64,000 bases of DNA from Gnetum montanum (taxonomy: Eukaryota > Streptophyta > Gnetopsida > Gnetales > Gnetaceae): assembly GCA_015680685.1 (NCBI GenBank), contig MNCI01008302.1:816117-880116 (forward strand), read 5' to 3'. Below are positions 1 to 10,578 of this stretch, piece after piece. Position numbers and translations under genes: made by a program. Position 1 is the first letter of the stretch; each line of letters opens with the position of its first letter. Under the pieces are notes generated by a model, which did not search any database, had not been told where the DNA came from, and was given only the letters and a program-made list of their open reading frames with translations.

Positions 1-520
1 TTCTTTCGCACTCGGTCAACGAACCACATGTCACCCAACCCGAGAGTTCAGCACTCCACAGCTAATCATCCCCTCTTAAAACCCAAGTCTCACATCTAAA
101 CTTGTATAAAAACCCCAATTTTTCACTAGATCGGGGTTGGTAATTTTGAGCAAACCAGAGACAAAAAAAGGAACCAAAGACGCTGAGAAATCAAAGAGCA
201 AAGTAGAAACCCTATACGTTGAACCTTAACCCTACATGCTGAGCATACAGCCTTCACGCTGTGCCTGCAGTTAAGCCAGTACACAATCATCCCTACGCAT
301 CCACCGGGGCTCTTCGTCCACCTTGTGTCAGATTCACAACTGCATTAGACCAGTGCATTGTAACTTTCAGTCTCACAATAATATTATCAAATCTATTTTG
401 CTAAGATTTGTTATAGTTTTTTGGTAATTATTTCACGCTTATTACTTATTTTCCTATACGCTTACACTCCGTTTTACATTAGTTACGCCATTTACGTATA
501 ACCCAGCGTACAGTATATCG
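1..520 (+). repeat. LTR-like promoter and leader before gag of element A
   Basis: This stretch contains a TATA-like tataaaaa at 105-112, about 500 bp before the gag frame, so it is placed like the LTR or leader of element A. It retains more CpG than the decayed DNA that follows. By eye it does not align with the 3' LTR of A (15978-17547), so it may belong to a different or recombined element. The outer end lies outside the window and I found no certain primer-binding site. Confidence 0.4.
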
Positions 521-620
521 GTGTACATTCGGGGAAATCCTTGCCTGGTCCATGTGTGGACCACTCAAGGTACTCTACCTTCATTAATTCCAGCTTTCCC
601 TCAAGCGAAGGTAGGGTCTT

Positions 621-2717
621 TTGTGTGTGTCCAGGGATCTCCAGGTTTCTGCTTCATTCCAGCTGGAGACCAACGATTTCAGACAGTACACCACCCAGAC
701 CAACACCCCTTATGACAATCCATTAAGTGCATACATATCACAATGCAAGACATCTGTTACCCCACCCTTTATGGTTTTGGCACAATCTATGCAATCCTCT
801 ATGTTGGCATTCATGATGCCAACTTATCCCTACAGGCACACAATGCCAACGTTCCAACCACATGCAAGATAGGTGTCGTATGTCCCACCTATCTCTATGG
901 TATCCCCTACAAAAACCAAAGGCACAATCACATGGTCGGGCCCTACCTCCATGCCCTAGGCACAACACACACAACAATAGCATGCACAACAACCTTTATA
1001 GTGGTACACTCAACAAGCACCCTACATGGTTGCATAGCCTACAATGGGACCATAGACCACACCAATAGCATAACAAGGTGCACAACCAACATAACTAGAC
1101 ACACCCACACTAAGCCTGGATCAAGCATCCTAGCTCATTCAAATGCTCATTGAACAGGTCAAATGGCTTAAGGCCACCTCTTCTGATATGGTTCAAGTGA
1201 TGGACTTCTACTAGGATGACCCTATTAGTCCCATTGTCCCATCGCTAACCTTACCTCCTAGTGTTCAACTTCCCCAGTTCACCAAATATGATAGTGAGAG
1301 GGATCCCCACACCCATCTAGTAACCTTCTAGTCCAAGTGCCTTTTGTTGCAAGCATGGCTACATGCAATCATTCATGTGTTTTCCATGTCCCTAACTGGC
1401 AAGGCACTAGACTAGTAATATGAGCTCCCTAGGGCCTCCATATCTTCATTGGAGGATTTGCTTAGCCAATTTGTCACTCACTTTAAGTACAACTTGAAGC
1501 CTAAGGTGACCTTGGACCAACTCATGCAGATCAAGTAGGGCCACTTAGAGCCCATTCGAAAGTCCATCCAATGATGGAGTACTACGCTTAATGAAATCTA
1601 TGAGCCTATCATAGAAACTCAACTACTAGCCATTTTCAAAGGTGTAGTAAATGACTTCATTAAGTCAAATTTGTACTATCTTGCCCTACACTTCCTAAGC
1701 CAGGAATTTTCTCAAATGAAGATCATTTAGGATGTGGCAAAACCTAGTAAGGATTTAGCCTCTGTGGCCTATAAGAATGCACACATGAAGAAAGATGAGG
1801 ATAAGGGTAAGGCAACAACAACTTTTGCAACAGTGGCCAATCAAGCTAAGCCAAGCAATGTCAAACCAATAGCCAAGACAACCAAGGCTCTAACCAACAA
1901 TAAGGCAACTAGCTCTAGCACTATGATGATCAACTAACCCATACCATCGGTGGTAGTAGGGTAAGCTACCCCAAGATCAAACTCTAAGTGCAAGGACCAC
2001 TCAAAGTATACATCATTTCCCATTAAACCATTAGAACTATTGGGTCAGCTACTTAGTGTTGGGTGCATCCAATACAAGCAAATGTTTGAAGATGCTTGCA
2101 AGCATCATGATCGCTACTATGACCTCTTCAAAAACCTATAAGTAGTTGCACAAGATAAGCCTCCAATCCTAAAACACTTCAGATTGGACCAGTTCTACCA
2201 TTATCATCAATTACCTGGCCATGATATAGACTTTTTTATGGCTTTATGGGATGTCATACAACACATGATTGACCAAGGCCAACCAATTCTTGATTCAACC
2301 AACCCAGTTCGACCAAAAAATCAATCAATGAAGGTTTTGAAAGATCCTCTCAATGCAAGTGGTGCAAGATATTTCATCAATGTCATCAACATTGATGATG
2401 ACATAGGATTGGCATGAGAGCCATTTGTGCTTCATCCATCCTCTAAACACATTAGGGCCTCTTTGGCGTCAACTAGTCCAAGGATCCCTTTTGTCATCAG
2501 AGCACCACCTCAAGTGCCCATAACACCCTTTATAGTTAGGATCCCAAAGTACATTGTAGTAGCTGCAACTCAAACACCCTTTGTCATTAGGATGTTGCAA
2601 CATGCAGACCCTTCACCAAGTTTGATGGTGGGGCATTGCAATAGGCCTTGCTCAACCAAGACCTCATCTAGCATACAACACCAAGTAGTCAAGGTGGTAG
2701 CTTGGGAGGCCAAATGA
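621..2717 (+). pseudogene. Decayed gag of element A
   Basis: One frame can be followed from 621 to 2717 through roughly twenty-five in-frame stops, mostly TAG or TAA where glutamine is expected. Recognisable gag capsid features are the block around 1270-1340 (F-T-K-Y-D, R-D-P-H-T-H-L), L-T-G-K-A near 1396-1410, and a segment around 1440-1560 of the Retrotrans_gag type (L-L-S-Q-F then F-K-Y-N-L-K-P). A lysine- and threonine-rich stretch follows (1734-1937). The product would be the structural capsid protein of the retrotransposon particle. The minus-strand gag at 29290-31980 is homologous and aligns well across about 760-2400. It cannot be translated as one protein. Confidence 0.8.
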
Positions 2718-2733
2718 GTGCCTCGCCAACTGA

Positions 2734-3890
2734 ATGATGAGGGAACACATGGCATTAGGTCCACCTAAGTCCATTCCCTTTTCTACTATTCTTATGGTCA
2801 CATCAGTCGAAGCCACTATCATAAGTGATCAACAACTAAGCACTAAGGCTCACAAGCAAGCAAAGAAAAACAAGCCCAAATCTCCTACCCAAGAGATCTG
2901 CCTTTTTGGCTGCATGGAGGAGATGAAGGCCAACATGGTAACTGACAATGGTAAGGACTTTCTAGATGTGTTTGCATAAGTCAAGTAGGCTCTTAAATAA
3001 AATAATACAACCTTAAGCCTGTATAACTTGGTGATGATCCCCTCTACTTATCACAAAGCACTAGTTCACATGTTAGCCTTCATTCCTATCAAGGAGGAGA
3101 TCCCAGTGGATGAATAAGCCATCCATGCTATGATGCTTCCTCCTTAACCTTAGGAATCAGGTCCAATGCCTCTAGCATTTTGTGATGCGGTAATCAAGGT
3201 AAACCCTAAAAAGAATGAAGTCATCACTACGCCAATGTATATAACCATTGACATAGGGTAATGTAGGATTTGCATGGTACATGTTAATGATAGGGTGGTG
3301 ACTAGCATCATCCCATTTCTAGTCATTGACAAACTTGATCTAGCCAACCAAATCTAGGCCACAAATACAACATGCCTCAAGTCCTTTAATAGGTCATGTG
3401 TTATCATGAAGGGAACAATCACAATAGCCTTTGTGGCAAGGGAGTGATTCCCCACCATGGTTGAATTCATTATCATCAAGAAGATGCCTAGGTTCAACCT
3501 AATTTTGGAAAGACCTTGGCTAGCCCAATTATGGATCATCTCCTCACCTATTCATTAAGAGATCTATCTTTCGTACGAAGGTGGAAAAGTGATCATACAT
3601 GATGACAACTCAGGCCCTCTAACCATCAATAACATTGATGTAGCCCAAGGGTCAAAGGTAGAGTTCCCTGATGATATGTCGCCCATGGAGGACAAGAGTT
3701 AGCCTTGTTTGGTAGATCCACCTAAAGAGCCAAAAAGGACTAATACCCTCCCTGATGAAGCTTTTAAGGAAAAAATTACCCTTTAGCATCAATGATGAAG
3801 GTATAGGTGAATACTACCTCATGCTACCTAGGCCCTATGCACCCCCTAACCCACATTAGGTTAGGAAGCAACTACATGGCTGAGGTACTC
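2734..3890 (+). pseudogene. Decayed aspartic protease region of element A
   Basis: After a frame change, the sequence shows the protease region typical of Tat elements. Near 3490-3530 is N-L-I-L-E-R-P-W-L, equivalent to the usual N-x-I-L-G-R-P-W motif with Gly changed to Glu, followed at about 3540-3600 by S-P-I-H-x-E and Y-E-G-G-K-V-I-I. The catalytic D-S/T-G is not recognisable (expected near 3270-3300). Several stops interrupt it. In gypsy elements this enzyme cuts the gag-pol polyprotein. The block at 3690-3880 matches 28272-28478 of element B. gag-pro ends here and the reverse-oriented gene starts to converge on it. Confidence 0.65.
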
Positions 3891-4139
3891 CCTTAGCACA
3901 ACATGTGTTAGGTGCTTACTTGCCCTCAATTTTTTGCATGCTCCATTAACCTCGTTAGCCCTTTTCTTGCACAATTACATTCCATATGGTTGTTTGTGTT
4001 TTGCATTATTCACTTTATTACGCATTTACCTCTTTTTCTTATGAATTTTCATTTAGTCTTTTATGTGTTAGCAAAACATTAAAAACACATAAAAAATTAT
4101 AATACAAAAATTGCAAAAAAAAAAAAAAAGACACATGGC

Positions 4140-4450
4140 CCAAAAATGCCTTAAACTAGTGCATGCCCTGCCATGACCTAAAATTGGTAACATCTTTCTT
4201 CCACTACACAGCCCGCCATGGCCTTAAACTAGCAACCTGTCTAGCATCACCATGGCTTGAAAAGGCCTTAAAATACTGTATGGCCTACCATGGCTTAAAA
4301 TTAGCACCTCGTGATCCACCATGGCCCAAAACTAATAACCGTTTCCTTTTATTTGCAGCCCAAAATGGCCTTAAACTAGCAGTCATCGTGGCCCAAAATG
4401 GCCTTAAACTAGCAATGGCCCTTTTGCCATGGCCTTAAACTAGCAACGGG
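4140..4450 (+). repeat. Degenerate short tandem array, ttaaactagc motif (element A, left flank of antisense gene)
   Basis: About ten imperfect units of 20-40 bp, each containing 'ggccttaaactagca' or a close variant (cttaaactagt, cctaaaattggt, cccaaaactaat), mixed with 'catggcc' and 'cccaaaatgg'. A matching minus-strand array lies at the equivalent place in element B (27890-28060). It sits between the end of gag-pro and the stop of the reverse-oriented gene. Poly-A (about 4114-4128) lies just before it. Confidence 0.75.
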
Positions 4451-4656
4451 CCCACAAGGGACCTAATCACATCAACTATTGCATTATTTGCATTAAACAA
4501 TCAACAAAATAACATGAAGTTTCACACACAATTCTCATCGTAAAAAAAAAACATAAGTTGTATTATATCTCTATTAGCAAGAGTACATAGCATGACCATG
4601 CAACAAAAATGGTCAAAGTGCAAAATTACCCAACAATAGGGCTACATCAGGTCAAA

Positions 4657-7600
4657 TCAACTAGTGGTGTTTAGGAGGGGTTGAGGTTCCTTTTCCTCCT
4701 CCTCTCCTACTCGACTAGGGCCTACGCTATCACCTCGTGCCTATCTCAAAACAATGCAAAACAACAAACTAATCAGCAAGTGCAAAACTACAATACAAGA
4801 TTAGCGTTCAAAGCTGACACATTAAAGAGCATAAAAAGAAAAAGAAAAACTAACCTAAGAGTTTCTAGCATTATATTCTAAAGGTAATCTATCAAGGCCC
4901 TCCTCTAAGCATTGAAGGATCTCAACCTATGATAACCATGTCTAGTCCTTGTGGCCAAAGTCAACATCTACAAGGATCTTGTCCTTCTCCATAATGGTCC
5001 ATGCAAAAGGGTGCATAGAAAAGGTGGTTGTAGAAGTCTCCCTTGAGTGTAGGATAATCTCTCACTCTGGGGAACCACTAACCACTGTATGCTAGGAAAA
5101 AAACTTGAAGGCTTGACTCCCGCCAATCAGCTCAATGAACATCTCAAGGCAATGAGCCCTCATAGACTCATCCTTGAGCTATTGTAAGTAGGTGTCTCAC
5201 TTTTTCTTGTAGTGGTACTTGTGGTCTTTCTACATATGCCCCCATTTTCACACCTTGGTGCTAAACCTCTTCCACTCCTCATTCTTCTGGGAGAGTAGAT
5301 CCATCTGTAACCTTTGCTCCATGATCTCCTAGCTAGCCTCATTATTACCATGGATTGTCGACCAATACCTAACATAATCTATCTCTAATGTCTACCAAGT
5401 ATCATCCTTCTATGCCTAAGCTAACAAGAAATCATAACAGGACTGGAGGTCCTTGTTCTTTATGGTTAGGCTTTCCACTACCTCTTGGAGCTTGTGCATG
5501 CATTTCCATAGGTGCTCATTCGAGCACCCATAGGTCCACAATGCCTTTGCACTGGAAAGTGAGCACATGCTCACCACCTTATACACATGATGAGGCACTT
5601 GCTCCACCTTAGGAGGATACTCAAGAATGGCACCCATGTGAGTTGTCTAATTTGAATCTTAGCAATGCTTAGAGCCTATTAGCATACAATGAACAAACCA
5701 ATATTAGCAATAGACTAATCCATAGAATCAACAAAACAGTTCAAGAAAAATGACATGCATACTAAGGTCAAGATCCTCCTACTATATGTAGTCCACCATG
5801 TCCTCCACAATGCCTTCCATGAAGGAAAATTTATCTGATGTCTCTACCCATAGCTTCATGTGATGGGTAGGCACTGGTGGTGGATCACTAGCAAGAAGGT
5901 CTAAGACTACAATACAAACACAAAACAACACTTAGTGATAACTTAGTAGTTAAATCCTTAAGAGCAAAAGGCAAAAGAAAATGATAACACAAAGTGCTTA
6001 CCAAGTAAGCCAAAAGATGTCAGTGCAGGTGGGTGTCCCAACTGCACACCATCAAAGAGGTTGGCAAATTCACCCTTGGGGTGAAACAGCCCCTCCACAT
6101 CAAACTAGTGAGAGATCTCTAGGGCCTCTAGTGGCTTCTCCCTACAAGCTACCTCCTCTTCAACTTGAGGAGGGGTCATGTTCATTACTCCTACTGAGGT
6201 TGCTACTACCTCTTCAATAGCCCTCTTACTTGACTCACATAGTGTAGTAGTATTAGCATAGCATAATAAAACAAAAATAAAAAATATATATATGATCCAA
6301 ATTCATCTATGATGTGCATTAACTTGTAACCAATGAATAGAGTGTGGGTATCTTAAGGTGGACTTTCTTAATGCTTGCTTGTCCAAGTGCAAGGGAAGTC
6401 TCCTCTGTTGGGAATAGCCTCTTGATCTTTTCCTTAGAAGGCTCCACCATCTCTATGATATATCACTTTGCCCTCTTCATATCCCCAACAACCGTTGGTG
6501 GACACTCACCTACATTGTCATGGAAGTATGGTGACTATGGACTCCCTAGATGTGCCTTTGTTGTAACTAAATATGACTCCTTAATCCCCTCTAAAGGGTC
6601 ATGTGCACAAGTGGTGGAGAACAAATGCTTAATTTATGTCTTGAACAACTACTCGTGATCCTACACAATCCAATGTTCACTATCCCTAATCACCAGGAAC
6701 TTCGCAAGCCTTCGTAGATAGGCTACGAAGAATGTGAATTGAAAGTGAGATCTTGCATGGATGTTGTGGCAAAGCCTAATAATATATACCTATAACCCAG
6801 GAGTGATATAAGAGGCCCAGTTAAACCTGGTACCCTCCTCTATAACCTCCCACATCACCTGTGCCTACTCTACTCCAAGGACCTTTCCTTAGGAGATTAG
6901 CTTAGAAAAGGCGTAGGCACAAAAAAGAGGGTAAAGTCTCCAGACCTCATGCAAATGCACATTCCTAGCCACGATGCCTTTATGAGACCGAGTGATCCCC
7001 AACCACTCCTCAATCTCCTCTCTTTGGTCCACCTCTCAGTTGGGTTTGTCAATGATTAATGGACCCTCATAGAGAAGACCAAAGAAGTTAGCAAAGAAGG
7101 CATCACTGAGGTCCAAGACTACCCTCACTCTATGCATGTAAGTAATAAATTGACAAGTATCATAGTTGTATGAGTCAATGATGGTCACCATCTTAGCCAT
7201 TGGTGTGCTTGGGCTTAGAGCCAAGAAAAGGTCCATCAACCTAGCATGCATAAACTGACCAGTCAAAGTCTCTACAGCCTGATAGGACAACCACTCTTGT
7301 TCCCCCTCCACAACACCATACTTCATAATGAGGGTGGCTTCATTATGGCTAGTGACAACCACTATTACCTCTCTTGAAGCAACAGCAACTGTAACATAGG
7401 CAAACAAAACGTTAGCATCGTGCAATTAACATGTGCATGAGAACAAGCAATAAGAGCCAAGCCAACATAATGAATACTCACATGGGAAAATGGCATGCAT
7501 GACATAGGTGGTGGCACAACAAGCCCTCCAAAGATGGGCTTACCATTAGCCCATCCCTTGTCAAGCCAATTGTAGGTCCAACACTACTCAAATGCCTTCA

Positions 7601-9884
7601 GGTATCGAGTGGGATAGTTCCCTAAGTCCTCTTCCACCTATTTAATAATTGCCTCACAAAATCTTGGACTAGAGGAAAACACCTTTAGTGTGGTACAAGT
7701 CAAAGCAAGAGCCCCTATCTCATCATGGAGTCCTTCATCATCAACTTTAAACTTGGCATTGAACATCTGCAGTCAGCAATTAGCAAACCTAGCATGGCTA
7801 ATGAGAGTGAGATATAACAAAAAGCAATAGCACTTACCCTCCAGCATAATATACTATCCCAAGTGAGTTCTAGAAGACTATATGCACACACATGGAAATG
7901 AAAAGGGTATTGCTCTTGTTATAGTAAGAGAACTCTAGCAAGCTCTAGATTCTAGCTAAGGGATGAACACTCATAGGTCCTAGTCTCAAGCCACCTACTC
8001 AATCATCACCATTCATGGGCTCTTCGGACATGAATTGTAATATGTCCCAGCTTGCCCTAACCAAAAATATCTCAATGATGGTGCTTGCATCCTCCACTAC
8101 CAAGTGTGATCACATGATCACACTAAAGTACTATAGTAGGTAAGCTAGGAATTCACTCACTCCTGGCCAAAACGACACCACCTAATGGCCCAACTTCATG
8201 TTGGGTGTAGGTGTGTTAGGTTCAGCTTGGTTGATGCAAGATAAGATGTTGATGAGCTCTACAAGCACTGAGATAGGTTTCAATAGCACCTTGCAACTGC
8301 AAAATAGCAAAGGAATGTAGCATTAGTACACAATAGATTGCATTTTGGCATAAAATATTCACTTAGGAAAATTAGAAAATTAAGCTTATAATAACATACC
8401 TTAGAAATATATCCTTAGGATCCCCCATAGAACCCCATGGACATAGGATGTCAATATATATTTAACATGCCTGGTGCTCATTGGGGTATAGCAATAACAT
8501 AGCATTAGCATTTTACTTTACATTCACACCATTTGCACCAACGCAGTTTGCACATTCTAACGTTCATATGTCCAACTTGCAAAATTAGTAGTTTGGCATA
8601 GCTTTCATGCATTTAGCATTTTTTTCACATAAGGCACTCATACCATTGACATTTTTGCACTTGGCATCTTGCACATTTGGTATTCCAGTTTTGTGCTTCT
8701 TCTTTAAATTTTCTCTAAATTTTTCTAACTCTAGGTGATATAGCAAGATATCCAAAAAATCTATCTACTATGCTCCCCAAGGAGCATAACCAAGAAATCG
8801 CCAAATTTTTCTAACTATTTGCTATGCTCCCCAAGGAAGGCATGGCCTCAAAACAAGCCAAAAATTGACAAAAAAAAATTTTAACTATCAAGAGCATAGT
8901 ATCTCATTACATCCAAGACAAGTATTGGCTACACTCCCTAGGGAGTGTAGCCACCAACACTTGAGCCCCCATCATCACGTCTCCTTCACCATGCTACCCA
9001 ATGCCATCATGCACCAAAAACATGTGCTAGGGTACTCGCCATGGCTGCAGCCTAGGCAACCTCCCTAGCCCCATTCACCCCCTCACCATGGCCACTACCC
9101 CTATGGCCATGCTACCATCCCTTCCCTCAACCCTATGGCTTGCTCCCCGTGTGTCCCTGCAATGCCCAACCCTCCCTTTACCCTCACCCTACATTGCTCT
9201 CACATCATGAAATAAGAAAAGACAAAACCCTATCTCTTGGTCACATTTATGTTAGTCATAACCCTTGCCTCAATCTGCCAATCACCCTCACCCATGCACC
9301 AACATAAAGACAAAATAAAAGAAAGAAGAGGAAGGGATAAAGAGACCCTAGCCACACACACCTTGACCACAGACATTTTTTATCCAAGTCTGTGTCTTCC
9401 ACATGGTGTGGCCCTAGAGAGGGAAATCCTAGTCCACTACCAAGGAAAAACCCTCATTTCTTTTTCCTCTCCCTCACCCCCATGCATGACATCCCTCAAA
9501 TGTACCAAATCCCTCATAACCCATGCATTTCCCCTTGTTTCATTTGCCATAGACAATCAATGAAGACAATTACAAAAATGATGAATCAATAGAGACTTGC
9601 AACCTACATGTGCATCTTCCCCTCCTAGCAACAATTGCCAAGGTAGCTAGGGTAGCAGCAATCCATGCCAAGGCAGGCCACCCCATGACCCAAACCCCTA
9701 CATAATAAAGGAAAGCCAAAATGTGAAGAAATATGGCACAAAAGGGACAAGTGTAGCAAGCGTACTTGACAGTCAATGATGCTCTCTTCTCCTCCACCTG
9801 CACTCGTAGCAGGCATTCCAAGGCTTGCCTTCCCTCTTCCACATTGGCAAGTTTGAGGTGTTGATAGTCACTACAACATGTCAT
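4657..9884 (-). pseudogene. Antisense multi-exon accessory gene of element A (aORF, unknown family)
   Basis: Reverse-oriented to gag-pol and homologous to 22916-27708 on the + strand. Exon 1 starts at ATG 9884 (MTCCSDYQH) and runs to a GT donor at 9765, 119 nt. Further GT...AG introns can be seen at 7837-7767 (GTAAGT...GCAG), 7481-7389 (GTGAGT...TACAG), 6001-5907 (GTAAGC...TTGTAG) and 5762-5676 (GTATGC...AATAG). The exon 7388-6002 carries the longest frame (D-L-F-L-A-L-S near 7215, later E-E-W-L-G). The block 5637-5416 is coiled-coil-like (H-L-W-K-C-M-H-K-L-Q). The end is acidic, G-E-E-E-E-K-E-P-Q-P, then N-T-T-S-stop (4659-4657). Several stops and at least one frame disagreement show it is decayed. 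I do not recognise the family. Antisense ORFs are known in Tat elements such as Grande, but usually, as I recall, after pol rather than between protease and RT. Confidence 0.72.
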
Positions 9885-10010
9885 CCTAGTGTTATGCTCT
9901 TGTTGCTACACTCCACTTGTTATGCTCTAGCTATCACTTCAAACTACACTACGCTCTGTAACTTCTTTTTTACACTTTGAAAAAATGATAATTTACCCTC
10001 AATAAATCAC

Positions 10011-10020
10011 ACATATATAC
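10011..10020 (-). promoter_or_regulatory. TATA box of the antisense gene (element A)
   Basis: On the minus strand this reads GTATATATGT, about 130 bp before the ATG at 9884. The same place in element B has TATAAATA, and the DNA between box and ATG is partly alignable in both (an 'atcatttttt/tcattttc ... gtaaaaa' block). A separate promoter for this gene is an inference from that conserved spacing. Confidence 0.5.
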
Positions 10021-10279
10021 CCTCACAGGGTAATTAAATGCACCACCTACCATACCAATGCTCCCACACTTAGGCAAATTTTCTAAGTTTCTTGTGAAGC
10101 ATAGCAAGGAGAGGCAAGCGTAGCAAGGGGTGAACATAGCGACTAGAGTTAGAAAAATTTCTAACTTTTTTTAACAATCCTAAACATAGGGAATTTCTAA
10201 GATTTTTTTGGTTTTCTAGGAAACACCTAGCTTAATGCCATGATCTAGACACTCTTTTCCTAGCTCAAACTAACGCAAC

Positions 10280-10440
10280 TTGCAAAAATCACAGTCCGCT
10301 AAGACCTTAAACTAGCAAATCACAATCTACTAAGACCTTAAATTAGCAAATCATAGTTGGCTAAGATCTTACACTATCAAATCATAGTCTACTAAGACCT
10401 TAAATTAGCAATACATGGCCTACTGAGGCTCAAAATTGGA
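10280..10440 (+). repeat. Degenerate short tandem array, right flank of antisense gene (element A)
   Basis: Four to five units of about 33 bp with the core 'ctaagaccttaaattagcaaatca'. They lie between the start of the reverse-oriented gene and the start of the RT region. A remnant of the same motif is seen in B near 22490-22570 (minus strand). The core resembles the arrays at 4140-4450 and 14100-14460. Confidence 0.7.
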
Positions 10441-10578
10441 TCACACACTTGCCTTTCTAATGTTCACTTTTTCATGATTAGGCAATTATTAATTACATTA
10501 CTTTCCTCATGCTTTGCATTTTGACCCTATTAAGAAAGGTGTAACTTGATGTTCTTTTTGGTTGTTTTGTAGGATACA

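Noticed and set aside
4140-4450. 91-codon open frame 4163-4438 on the + strand
   Set aside because: It is the translation of the short tandem array (repeating A-x-N-G-L-K-L-A); openness follows from the repeat.
8865-9563. Open frames on the + strand at 8865-9068 and 9237-9563
   Set aside because: They lie opposite the first intron of the antisense gene, are short and Pro/His-rich, and have no match in element B.
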